From NCBI GenBank assembly GCA_003008705.1, contig PDUO01000008.1, positions 992,001-1,056,000 on the forward strand: a DNA stretch of 64,000 nt, given 5' to 3'. Both the position numbers and the translations under genes were made by a program. Origin of the DNA: Pezicula radicicola (lineage: Eukaryota > Ascomycota > Leotiomycetes > Helotiales > Dermateaceae). Under the pieces are notes generated by a model. It was not told where the DNA came from. It did not search any database and saw only the letters and a program-made list of their open reading frames with translations. Shown here piece by piece: positions 22,318-33,645 of this stretch. Within the stretch, counting starts at the first letter, position 1. Each line of letters opens with the position of its first letter.

Positions 22318-25300
22318 TTACTGTCCGGAGAGGTCTGGTGTTGAGTCTGCTGTGTTTACGAATCTTATCTCAACAAGTGGCATGTTTTCTTGATTGGTTT
22401 GTCTTTCGCGTATGAGCTGAGCTCGATAGACATCGAGCCAGTCTGACTCTTGACTTTGTTCTTCTCCCATACACCGGCCAGCATGCTCAAAGTTCTGCCA
22501 GGCTTGCTGGTTCCTCCTCTCTCGCCATTCAAGTACGCCAATCCAGAAGTACACTCTTCCTAGTAAACCATTCTGCTGTTCTTGGCTGATAATTCTTGGA
22601 TCGTCATCTGGTAGATCGTGCCAAAAGTTATAAATCTCTCGCGCCCTCTTTTGTGCAATGGACCACCTTTCCCTGTTCATAGACGGCGCCAAGGAGGAAA
22701 TATGATGGCTTAGAATCAGTGATATGGTTCTGCGGTGGTACTTGGCTCTGACTGCTACTTCAGGACTTACTGGAGGTTTCCGACCTAAGTTTAATGATGA
22801 TGAACGTAGCTGGTCTCTAGCTCTCCCAGGCGACCGATGAGGCGATGCATAGTGGGAATCGAAGCCAATTCCGCTTGCGCCTGAGTCGCTGGCTCTCTGA
22901 ACCGATTTCTGGCTTTCTTTTCTCCTAGCGCCTTCTGCAGCTTTCTCGTTCCTCAAATTTTGAGCTAGTGCTTCGGCCGTCTGTCTCGCTTTGATCTCCC
23001 TCTGTCGCGCTCTTACTTCCCTTTCAGCCCTCTCTTTCTCTCCTTCGGCTCTCTCCTCTTGACCTCGTCCGTACTCTCTTGCTTCCGCTAATTTGTTCTT
23101 AAGTTTTTCAATTTGGTCATCCTTCTTCTGCAACTGCTCGTCCCATTTGTTCTTCTCTACCTTCTCTGCGGCTTTACCTAATCTTCCCGCTTCGCACTCT
23201 TTCAGAGCCGCTTCAGCCTCAACTCGTTTTCGATGCTCCTCAATTCGCTCAACCATCATCCGATTGGCCGCATCTCTGAGGTGTTCAAACTGCGCTTGGA
23301 TTTCTTCCCTGAGTGCTGGGGAAATATCCTGGCGTCCGGGGAGACCTCGCAAGAATAGCCACACGCTGTCAGGAATCTACCCGCCACGAAAATAATGTTA
23401 GTGAATCACAACAAAATCACAAAAGCACTGACCTGGAACTCATCGTATAAGCTTGTACTTACCTCTGGCCCAGTTCGCCTCGGGTTGATCTTTTCTCTAC
23501 TAGTCCTCCCTTCACCTTGATCCAAAAGCCTCAGACGTGCCTCAGCCTCCTCTTCTGACTTGTCCGCGCGATCATGTAGAGGGTCGGGTCCTTCCTGGCC
23601 GAAGTATTGAACTGGCGGTAGCTGAATATCAGTATGGCTCCGTACGTTCGTATTTTGGAAGTGTGCATGATTTGGTGCAACGGTGTTAATCACCTCGTTG
23701 TGACTGGCATCTACAGGGTTTTCCCTTCGGCCGCCTCCCCTTTCTTGCGTCCGTCCTCGAGGAGCAGATTCCTCAGCTTCTGCTTTTGAGTCCGATTTAC
23801 TGGATGGTTCACCCACAGTTTCAAAATACTTATATATACTACGGCCGGGAGGAGTATCTGAGTCCTTGGCATTGAAGTCAGGTCTTGGCTTTCCGTCGTT
23901 AGACTCGTCAGAGTCATCGGAACCATCTGGATTGGCAGGTGAAGCACCGCTTCCTGCGAAGCCTGGGAGGTAACCCCGCCATCCACTGGGAGTTGATGCT
24001 GGGGACTTCTTCGGTGACTTACTTTTCTTTGGTGAGTCACTCTTTTTTTCTCCTTCAGACTTCGGTGCTGCTGTCTCATTAGCTCGTGGGCCACCTTGTT
24101 GTGGACCATGACTTCGAGGTGACAAAGGATCTTCTATCGGCTCTTTAACCGCATCCTGAGTCGTTGGACGCCGTGAAGGAGCGGGTGATTTCTCTTTCGG
24201 AACTCTCAGAGGTCTAGGCCGTTTCGTTGGAGAGATTTTCAGTGGCTGTGGCGTTGGATCCTCATTTTGTACCGCGGATGGTGGTGGTCGTGCTGCACCA
24301 AGGCGTCCTGGTACTGCTGATATCGGTGGGGATTCAAATGGAGGTCGCCGTGGGGCCGATGATGGAACTTCTAGAGTTGATGGGATTTGAGCTCGTCTCG
24401 GGGGAGATATTGGAGGCTCTGGGATTAACGGGGATGGAACTGAACTTCGTTGACGTTGGTCCGTTGTGGTAGGCTGGGATTGGGCGGAAGTTCGTCGCTC
24501 TGGTCCTTGAAATTCTGGCGCTATTTGTGCTCGAGCTCGAGGGGAGGAGTAATCAGATCTCGGCGAAGTTGTATCGGAGCTACTAGACTGATCTTTTGCT
24601 AACTCCTCAAGCTGAGCAAGAACTTCTCTTAAGCGATCTTCCTTCGTCCATTCCTCTCTACTCGAAATTCCTTCACATCTACGCTTTTCCTCCTCCAAAT
24701 CGTCCTGTTCCTTCTCCAAAGCATCCCATTTCTGACGAAAGAGATTTTCCTTCCAACTCTTCACACCTGCTTTTGAGATGCTGGAATAGATGGCATCTCT
24801 CTCTCCTTCGAGTCTCGCTTTATGCTGGGCCCTTGATCTAAGTGGTTCATATGGAGCATCGTTGGAATCTAGAGAGTTTTCTGAGGCTTCTAGGATATCT
24901 AGCTCACTTTGGATCTGTTGTAGTTGGTCTATTTGCTCTGGGCTAAAGGCTGCTGGCTTTTCTGTTTCTGCTTGTGTTGAGCGTGTATGGGTTGTAGGAC
25001 GAGTATCGTTAATGATAGGCAGGACTGTCGCTTGGGAATCTGGTGATCCTGGTTCACTACGAATGGGGGAAACTGGTTGTTCTGCTTGTGGTGAGGGTGT
25101 ATTAGTTCCAGGATGAGTATTGTCAATGTTAGACTGGACTGTCTCTTGAGACCCAGGCGATCCTGGTTCATTGCTAGTGGGGGCAGCTGGCTGTGTTGCA
25201 TCACTCTCAGCCGCCGCTGCAGCAGAAAGTTCCCTGTTCAATCTACCGGTGACCCTCTCCATATTATTACAAGCATCCATGTATTCTTCTTCGAGTTCTT

Positions 25301-27488
25301 CAGTCCATTGTCCCTGTGATTTAAGACTCAACCTCTGCTTTGTCAAAAAGTCAAGTTTTGATCCAGCCCGTACGACCTTAGTTATTGGAGAGCCAAGGGA
25401 GGATTCTGTACTGGCGGTATTTTCCGACTTTTCAGATTTGGGTGACTTAGGCGACTTAGGCGACTTAGGTGCTAAAGAATCAACCTCTAGTTGCTGCTCA
25501 TTCCTAGACTGAGTATGTTCCTCCCTTCTCACCATAGGCACAAACCGATAATCCCGACCCAAAAGCGGCTCAAATTCCCGTCTATCAACCTCATTCTCAA
25601 ACCTAGGTAATCGATTATCATTAAAAACATTATACTCACTCTCCAACCAGCGTTTCAAATGATATTTCAATCTCTCATCTCCAAATAGTCTTCTAACAAG
25701 TCTCATCGCAGGCCAGAATTCACCGTCGGATCTTTGTCTACCGGCTGGTCTGTGACTTACATTTATATCCCAATCTTGATATCGGGTTCCCCATTCTATG
25801 TAGAAGTTAAATCCATCGTAGGATACTTCTCCGTTCTCGGACTGGATTTCCCCAGTTCGTGCTTTGCTTTCTAGGGTTTTTATTAGGGTGCCAAATTCTT
25901 CTTGGTGTTCTTGGGGGAGGGTGTTGGTTTGAGGATTGGGGAGGGGGAGATTTTCGTATATTGGGTGGTCAGGTTGTTCTTCTGGTACTTCGTGGAGTGA
26001 GGATTCTGATCGCGTTTCTGGGTTTTCTGTTGTTGTTGATTGGGGTGTGAAGGTTAGAGTTGTGGTACTTCGTCCTGCTGCTTCTTCTTGTCTTCTTCTT
26101 GATGAAGAAGTCCCCTGGATTGGTGGTCTACTTTCTCCCGGTGTTAGATCTTCAAACGGTGCATTATCCATCTGTCCCTCGTTACCGGAAGCGATATAAA
26201 TATCTTGTTCTTCATGTTGTCCTTCGCCATCACCATCATCATCATCCCAATCACTGGTTTCAACCGCCATTGAAGAAGAAGTCATCACCGAATCTGGAGG
26301 AGAATTCTCTATTTTCGTTTCTCCGCTTTGGGGTATTGGATCGAGTCCTATTCCTAGTCTATAAACTGTTATTCGATCATTCATATCCAGAATTTCTTCT
26401 ATTTCGGATTTATTTCTTGATTGGAATGGTCCTATAGGATCTTCTTTTGAGTTGAGTTGGTTGAGGCTGTGTAGGGTTGAATTTTTTTTTAAATTTGGGT
26501 TTGATTGTTTTGAGGGGAGGGATTGAGCTGGTTCGAAGATTGGATTTGGTGGATAGGGGGCTTGTTGTAGTTGTTTTTGAGGTGAGGGTGGGTCAGGTGA
26601 GTTGTTGATTGTGATTTTGGGAATTGGAGATGTTGAGTTCTTTTGAACATGAAACTCAGATTCTCCTAATACTAAATCTCTGGGTGGTTGAGAACTCTCA
26701 ATGCCACTCTGACCCTCGATGGTTATGGCCTTAGACTTCTCATCACTATCAGTCGACTGCTCGCTTAAATTAGGAGAAGTACCAGTCGCGGGATCTCTGG
26801 AAAGTTCGTCGAATCCCTTATACGAAGTTTCATTAAATGTAATACCAAGTGGATTATTCGGATCAAATTCAATTGGACTTTTCGTAGGAGAAACTTCTTT
26901 TTCTTCGTCTTTATTTCCAATCTCCTTTTCGTCTGGATCTTTAACTCTTTCCATTGCTGAATCTTCTCCTTCTTCAGTTCTCCCTGGTGATAACCCTTCA
27001 TTACGCACGGCATTTGGTCCTGCGACATTGGAAATTGTAGAGGTGGAGAGAGAACGTGGAGATTCGAGACCGTCGAGTCCTAGTAGTGGTCTCGGGTTTG
27101 TACTTGGTTTTGAGGTGGGAGGGACTGGGGTTTGAGATAGTTGTTGATTTGAGTTTTCTGTAGAGTTTGTGGGCTCTTCTGTTTGTTCTGTTTTTACTTC
27201 TGAGGCGAAGGATTGCAGTTTTTCTACTGTGACTGGGATATCTTGGGCTAGGGTTTGACTTTGAGTTTCATTCGTTGGAGTTGGAGAGTCTGATTCGGAC
27301 TCGCTGGATGATTGTTCTGATTGAGCAGGCCCTGATGCTCCTTGAGTTCGAACTGTTGATTCGCCACTATTGCTATTCCCTACAGCAGGTGAAGTTGAAA
27401 CACTAGATTCTTCTGGACTTTGGCTCCGAGAAGCTACTCCTGTCTTCTCCTTCGTTTTCTTATTATTTTTCTTCCTTTTTGCTGGCAT
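22318..27488 (-). CDS. very large disordered protein with coiled coil and a C-terminal helical domain
   Basis: Exon 1 27488-23463, exon 2 23376-22318, about 1694 residues. The intron has donor GTAAGT, a CACTAAC branch site and acceptor GGTAG. A second donor (GTCAGT at 23432) would add ten in-frame residues. Function unknown. Residues 1-530 are Ser/Pro/Glu/Asn-rich and disordered, with a lysine-rich start (AKRKKNNKKTKEK). A compact domain with Trp/Tyr/Arg lies at about 535-665 (NFYIEWGTRYQDWDINVSHR, FWPAMRLVRRLFGDE). SPK repeats follow near 680, then a 38-residue tandem duplication (114-bp period, about 24957-25185). Next come a coiled coil (about 850-960), a Pro/Arg-rich section, and in exon 2 a long charged coiled coil (about 1360-1500). 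The C-terminal helical part (WSIAQKRAREIYNFW, VYFWIGVLEWRERRNQQAWQNFEHA) resembles a single TPR. A scaffold is plausible. Confidence 0.75.
24955..25185 (-). repeat. 114-bp in-frame tandem duplication in the large gene
   Basis: Two copies of a 38-codon unit, one containing NEPGSPGSQETVQSNIDNTH and the next SEPGSPDSQATVLPIINDTR. The shared word GATCCTGGTTCA on the plus strand recurs at 25045 and 25159, exactly 114 bases apart. Within a disordered segment. Confidence 0.75.
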
Positions 27489-28705
27489 CTTTTCGTTCGG
27501 GTTATTACACTTTTATAATTGATAGAATTGAAAAGATGATTTTTGTTTTGGGGGTATTAGTTACGTTTATGGTGTAGGAGGGACGGAAGGGTTGGAAGGT
27601 TTGGAACGGGGTGTAAAAGAAAACGTCGAGGGAAATTTTCTGGGTGGTTATTCAAAGAGTGGTTCTTTGTTTGGATTGTTGTGTCCGCATCCGGTGGTTG
27701 TGATGTTGTGGATAAAGAATTTTAGGACCGCTTGTGGATATCTATTATGAGTTGAAGATTGAATAAAAAATATATATATTGTAATTGTGAAGACATCAAA
27801 CTACAAATACTGTGTAGTCAAGTCATTGAGGGATGTATCTCGCTTAAGAGCTACGAAATATAGTTGCTGTTCTAGTTGTAGAAGAGTGAAAGTTGACCTA
27901 AAATTAAACAACTGTTTAAGATCATTACGCTTTGCATTGATTTTGTAAATAAGAGCTTATGCATTTAGAAAGATAAAATGATAATTGGTCATCTATTAAC
28001 TTCCTTAGAAACCCACATTTAAGCTCCCTTAGAAACAATTATTTCTCTAATATCAAGAAAAGGACAAATTAGTATGCCTAGGTTAAGCCTATGCAGAAAG
28101 AGAACATAGTTAATCTACTTTATCAAGAGAATTGAAGATAGAAAGAGGAGCATCAGGTATGGACATAGTAAGAGAAAGGGGTTCGCTTCTTCAAGCGAGC
28201 CGCAACCTACAAAAGACATCAAGTTAATTCCCAACAGGCAAAAAAAGAAAGGCTTAGGAGGCAAAACTCCAAGCCACTTGTAGGTGTATAAAACGCACAC
28301 ACTACTAGGACTTTTACAAATGCTTCTCATTTGAGGGTAAGCTATTAAGTGAAAAATATCTCTGTAAATGCGCATCATATTGCTCTTATAAGTTAAATAG
28401 CGTAATTTCAATATGCATTACAAATGTTTTAGGGTGAGAATCTATAAACTTGTTATTTATCTGTGACGTTTTTGATCTTTGTTTTTCTTTTATAGAGTTT
28501 TGTGTAATTCTATTCCAAAGAGCATTCAAAAAGACCAGTGATTCGTGAACGAGTTTCAACGCATAGTTGCTATAGCTTACTGGCTTTATTGAGAACGCCA
28601 ATGCAATAACAAAACCCCATCAAAGCGAAAGCCAGTTTCGCAAGCCACCATAGCATAATCAACTCTCCCTCGCGATCCTCATTTCCTTCTTCTCCGTCTC
28701 CTTCC
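27489..28705. other. intergenic, AT-rich
   Basis: Between two minus-strand genes. Very AT-rich from about 27900 on; ORFs at 28115-28411 and 28386-28601 (minus) are hydrophobic chance frames. No repeat recognised. Confidence 0.55.
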
Positions 28706-29941
28706 CTACCCAATATTTCCTCTGTTAGGTCTCGCCCTCTCAAGTTCCTCCCGCTGCAACATTCTCTGACACTCTATCCCCAAAACAGAAATCCTCCCGC
28801 TCCAATCCCTCACATTAGCGGCCCTAGTAAAAGCCTCACTAGCCTCCTGCCACCTCTCCAAATCCTTCAAACACAATCCCCTATACAGCTGACACTTACT
28901 CTCGAGATGAAAAACACCAAATCTCGTAGCAATTTCCAAAGCTGTATTAGCTGAGTCAAGACCTCGGGATGCGTCTGAACATGCTAATAATGCACATGCT
29001 TTTAGGAGATGGGCATTTATTTCTATTCGGAGGGATTTTCGGGTTGTTGCATTTGGTGAGTGGGACATGAAGGGTGTGTGTTGTAGGATTAAATCTATTG
29101 AGATGAATCCGTGTTGATATCCTTGGTTTCGGAAATATTGCTCTGCTTGTGAGAGGTCGGGACTTCCGCAGATCCAGTTGTCGTTTAGGATCCAGATCTT
29201 GGGTTCTTGGGTGACCGTTCGTGATTCTGGTGAGCTGCCTCTGGGCCAACCGTTTTCTGATTGTGTGTCTGTTGATGTGATTGAAGATCCTGGTGATAAT
29301 GATGCGGGTGACATGGGGTTGTGGAATATCACTGGTAGCTCGGCAACCTTCGTGTCTGGGGATGTGGAAGACTCTGGGCTTAGCGAGCTGGATCTTAGTG
29401 GAATCTCTTCAGGTGGTAAGATTGATAGGTCTGAATTACTGGGCTGAAGTATTGAATTAAGAATTGAAAAAGTTGCCGTTAGTGCTGGAGCGAGTGTTTC
29501 AGGCTTTGTTGACGGAACTGGCTGCCAGGAAAGTGGAGAAATTGTCTTGTTGAGGTCTTGTGGTTCAACTCCAAAAGCTGACGACGACGACAGATGGCCT
29601 TGATCCTCAAAAGATCTGTTCAAGAACCAAGGAGAAGCTGAAGCTGAACCAGACTTTGTAGCAATGTTTACTTGGAACAGTTCACTATCCAGCTCGTTCA
29701 GACCACGGCAAAGCTCTCGATGACGATCCTGCTCTCCTTCAATTAGCTTTATGATGCCCATAGTGCCCTCTTCACCAAGAGCATCGCAATGATCTAGAAC
29801 AATGCGCTTCAGCATTTCGCCCGTGCCAAGGAGCGAAAGCAACTTCTGCTGGGCTTTGCGGAGCCAGTATTTCTGGGAGATTGTTCTAGCCTCAAGGGCT
29901 ACGATACGGGAAGTGATTGTGGCTTCTGCCTGCGCAGCCAT
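28706..29941 (-). CDS. hypothetical protein with C-terminal TPR-like helices
   Basis: Single exon, 411 residues, ATG at 29941. Unrecognised. An N-terminal helical region (about 1-95: ARTISQKYWLRKAQQKLL, IKLIEGEQDRHREL) is followed by a Ser/Pro-rich linker (about 100-240). The C-terminal half (about 250-400) has amphipathic helices consistent with TPR repeats: LLKACALLACSDASRGLDSA and LYRGLCLKDLERWQEASEAF, the latter close to the TPR consensus. Its last helices resemble those at the C-terminus of the large protein encoded just downstream on the same strand, so the two may share a domain or work together; that is inference only. Likely intracellular. Confidence 0.75.
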   Translation of the reverse strand: MAAQAEATITSRIVALEARTISQKYWLRKAQQKLLSLLGTGEMLKRIVLDHCDALGEEGTMGIIKLIEGEQDRHRELCRGLNELDSELFQVNIATKSGSASASPWFLNRSFEDQGHLSSSSAFGVEPQDLNKTISPLSWQPVPSTKPETLAPALTATFSILNSILQPSNSDLSILPPEEIPLRSSSLSPESSTSPDTKVAELPVIFHNPMSPASLSPGSSITSTDTQSENGWPRGSSPESRTVTQEPKIWILNDNWICGSPDLSQAEQYFRNQGYQHGFISIDLILQHTPFMSHSPNATTRKSLRIEINAHLLKACALLACSDASRGLDSANTALEIATRFGVFHLESKCQLYRGLCLKDLERWQEASEAFTRAANVRDWSGRISVLGIECQRMLQREELERARPNRGNIG

Positions 29942-30733
29942 TGTAATGTTGTCTGAATTCGGATTGTGTGTGATGAAAGAGTGAAAAGAAGTGAAGCTGA
30001 AAGATTACACACCTTTTTGTGGGTTGTCAATATGAAGTGATGGGACTGTTTGTAATTTTGACGTGAATTTCGCCTGACGATGGTTGCCAACTGAAAGGAA
30101 TTCAAGTTGTAATTTTGGCCCGTCCTACAGAAACAAACAGAAGGAATTGGATTATTCTTGAATTTACATCTACAAAGTTGGAAATATATCGTTTTTGTGA
30201 TGTTTTAATTCCGACGGCTTTTCTGAGATTCTAAATTTGTGAAAGACGGAAGCAGACTTCCAGACAAAGAGACTAAGTGAACAAAGAAAATTCAACACAA
30301 GTTGAGACATAAATGAAAGCAGAAATCACCTGACAAAGAAAGACTCCTGACATGTACTTGTGCTGAATCAACGTGGTTCATGCTGTGCCTTGCGAAGTGG
30401 GTGTTGGCTTCGACTGATTGTTTGACTCTGGCAAACTTATGGAGAAAACCACAGAGTGATGTAGGGAAGGAGTTTCACCAACCTAAGATTCAAACCACCT
30501 CTAGGCTTACAGAATAAAAGAAGATCATACAAACAAGAGAATAACTACACCTCGCGCTATGCCAACATTATTCAAGTTAACAACAAATACTTAATTCGCC
30601 GAGAAAGAGTAACTCTATTTCCTACTTATCTATCATACCTTTCATAAAATCAATGTCCTAAAGTCTTCTAGAAACACCATTTAGAATTAGCAAATTATCC
30701 CCTCTTAAACACTACGTCACCCATTTCCTCATT
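29942..30733. other. intergenic, no gene seen
   Basis: Promoter of the TPR-like gene and 3' flank of the GFA fragment. I looked on the minus strand for the missing C-terminal CxxCG half of the GFA domain and did not find it. Confidence 0.55.
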
Positions 30734-31099
30734 TCATGACCGAATCCCCCTTCCAAAGACTACAAGTTCCAAAAACCCTTCCCCTCCAAAAGAGTCAAAG
30801 GAAAAAGCAAGAAAATTACATACTCCCCCAAATAAATAAACACATAATCCCTCTTGTTCTTCAAAACCCCTTCCATTCTCAAATCTTACATTCTCATCGG
30901 ATACGGAAACAAGTAAATAACCATTTCTCAAACAAATACCACAGTTGCAACTTTGTATTTGGGTTGGTTTTGTGGTTAGAGCACGTGGGAGTGCTACTGT
31001 GTATTTTGTTTGGGTGCAGTAGCAGGATGCGGTGTAGGTTTTTGAGGAAGGGGGCTCTGTAGAAGGAGGAGTTTTAGTGGAAAGGAGAGGGGATGACAT
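30734..31099 (-). CDS. GFA/CENP-V-like protein, C-terminal half missing
   Basis: ATG at 31099; 121 codons to the stop. Residues ~20-90 match the start of the GFA domain (glutathione-dependent formaldehyde-activating enzyme/CENP-V fold, zinc-binding): TASCYCTQTKYTV, then SCNCGICLRNGYLLV, then a YLFGG turn. These give the C-x-C and C-x-C-x-x-C zinc ligands. The second half of the domain, which should contain HxFCxxCG, is absent. After YLFGG the sequence runs into a GTATGT donor-like site and then non-domain sequence. Either a long intron leads to an exon I could not find, or the gene is truncated and decaying. Usual family length is about 130-200 residues. Confidence 0.5.
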   Translation of the reverse strand: MSSPLLSTKTPPSTEPPSSKTYTASCYCTQTKYTVALPRALTTKPTQIQSCNCGICLRNGYLLVSVSDENVRFENGRGFEEQEGLCVYLFGGVCNFLAFSFDSFGGEGFLELVVFGRGIRS

Positions 31100-31649
31100 T
31101 TTGGATGGGTTGAGAGATGGATAATGAGCAATTGGTGGATATGGAAAGTAGTTTTATTTCTATTTCTTTGGTAGATATAAGTTTATTTATTAAATGAAAT
31201 CGAGGTGTTGTGAAGTTGTTTGACTTACTTGGAGTATTGTTTTGATTATGAGGAAGGGAAGATAGTTGACTTTTTGTTCGCTTGCTTGAAATGGGTTTAC
31301 CTTATAGCATATCTTATCCCCTTAGCGCTTCCGTTTTTGTTACAAGTATTACTCATAGGATAACTTTAGCGATTGAATTTTACATTGTACAATTGTCGGC
31401 CGACAGAAGTAAAATATGTAGATTCTTTTACAGAGAGAGGCACAGTACACAGATAAAATAGGCAAGGAGGGAGGAAGATATCTCTCCAATCTGTTAATAG
31501 TGCCTCAATTAACATAACATGTAGAGTGCCTATTCGTAGGTGACTCACTTAACGTAACACAATACCTTATAATTGTTTTAAACGCCAGTGTAAGTAGAAT
31601 TCTTCTCTACCATACATCTCATCAGATATAAACAATCGATCCTCATCCC
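31100..31649. other. intergenic, no gene seen
   Basis: Spacer between the GFA fragment (its promoter side) and the 3' end of the M20 peptidase gene. No repeat recognised. Confidence 0.6.
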
Positions 31650-33645
31650 TTACCTCATCCCATCAACCGCCCCCACAAACTCAACATAAAACCTCCACAT
31701 CTCAAGTAAACCCACAACAGGCATCCTCTCATCAACAGTATGCATTCTACTACCCCTAGGATCCCTCTCCGCAACCCAAGGACTCCATCTATATATATCC
31801 TTACTAAGTCCCCAATAATATTTAGTATCCGTATTTCCACTCAAAAGAGTAGGGGTGACTATGGTTTCGGGACCGAAGACAGATCGAATTGTGGATGTGA
31901 GGATGCTGAATTGTGGGGTGGTTGTTAGGGAGATTGGGGAGGGTTCGAGGTCGGATGAGGAGAGTAGGGTTATTGAGTTTTGTGAGTTGTCTTGGGTTGA
32001 TATAGTGGTATTAGAGATAAAGGGATTGAGTGTGAAGTTCCAGAATTTGGCGAAGGGGGTGAGGAGGTTGATATAGTATTGTTTTACGGCTTGGACTGAG
32101 GAATCTATTGCTATGCGGTGGTTGATTAAGATATGAGCTGATTCTGGGAGGTTGTTTGCTGTGAATCATTTCTATGTTAGTATAGTACTGTACATTGGTG
32201 ATACATGATTATGAAGAGACATACCTTTTGATCCACCATACACAACATCTACAGCCGAACTAGTTCTAACCAACGCTCTCCTTTCTCGATCTTCATCCAT
32301 GTACCTTAAAACCTCATCTCCTCTCTCCGGATCCAAAATGCTATCTCTCAGTGCCTTCGGGATGTTACTCCCGTATTCGGCGAGACAAGACAGGTAATTT
32401 GCAATGGGGTTCTCGCCGCTGAGGCTGGAGGGGAAGGGATTCGATTCGATTGCGTGGATGATGTCCGCTAGGTATCCAACTAAAGTTATGGGTTAATGTG
32501 GAGCTAGACGGGTATTGTAGTGGAGAGACGTACTAGCTGTGTGATCGGGCGGTGTTGAAGAATGACCACCTTCTGTGTTAACAGTGACAGTGACATCAAT
32601 ATAACCTTTCTCAGCCGTAGCGGGCATAGCGAATTTCGTTCCAAAATGCTTTTCGATACCAGGAATTCCTTCATCAAACTATCCACTCGATTAGCTAAAG
32701 AACCACGAACATTCCTTATATATTGGATCTGGATAGTAGTAGAGGGATACGAACAATCAGTTCCATACTATCAAGTCCGTATCTCTGAAGCAAAATCTCC
32801 GACAACCCTCTCGCACCATAACCTTGTGCCGTGGCACCTCCCTCTTCATCAAACCCTACCGCTAAGATAACAGTTCTTTGAGGTTTGAAATCCATGTCGA
32901 GAAGGGTCGTGAAAGCTGATAACATGGCGATGAGATTGGACTTGTCATCTTCGGAGCCCCTGCCCCAGATATAGGCTCCATCGTAGTGACCTGAGAAGGG
33001 AGGGTGTGTCCACCGAGAGATTGTGTCGTTTGGTGCTGGTACTACATCCGTGTGTGCCATAAATAATAATGGTTTTAGACTTGGATCGGAACCATTCCAG
33101 GTGTAGAGCAGCGCGTGCTCATTGACCGTTTCGACGGTCAACTTCTTATAGCTACCATCAAATTAGTAGATGTCATTAGGCGTCTCACCATTTAAGAAAG
33201 GAACTTACAGATCTGAGAAAGTATCTTGAAGGTACTTATTCATTTCATAAAAGACATCCCATCTTGGATCCTCACCAAGAGGATCCATTTCATCGTAAGT
33301 AATACATGGGATCTTCACAGCCCCAGAAAGTCTTTTTGCCACCAAGTCACGGTATTCAACAGAGTTGAAGAGTTGCTCAAGATTACTTGATATTGTGTCT
33401 GACCAGGATGTTGGGTGGCTGAGGGATTGGGTAGGGCAAGAAGCTTGTGGAGTGATGATCTTTGAAGGAAGGCAAGGTGATGAGGATGCGGATAATAGAT
33501 AGCCTGTACGATTTAGGAAAAGTAGGACCACTACTCCAACTCCCAATATAAGTGTTTTAAGAACTCCACTGGATGAGGCAGAGGCCTTTCGTGTAGACGT
33601 AGAGCGGATGCTAAGGGTGTTCTGGTCCACCTTGTGTTCTGACAT
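31650..33645 (-). CDS. carboxypeptidase S-like M20 metallopeptidase
   Basis: Five exons: 33645-33209, 33151-32755, 32678-32534, 32479-32225 and 32158-31650; 580 residues in one frame. Start is the ATG at 33645; the frame opens further upstream only with a GTG. Family: di-zinc M20 peptidases like yeast vacuolar carboxypeptidase S, releasing C-terminal amino acids from peptides. An N-terminal membrane anchor (TLILGVGVVVLLFL, about residues 30-45) fits delivery as a type II membrane protein. Zinc/catalytic motifs: MAHTDVVP, WGRGSEDDKSN, and DEEGG with the catalytic Glu. Also conserved: NTEGGHSSTPPDHTAIG across intron 3, and SGNTDTKYYW near the C-terminus with the last zinc region. Intron 2 uses a weak GTTCGT donor, inferred from the required LIFDEG join. 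Confidence 0.9.
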
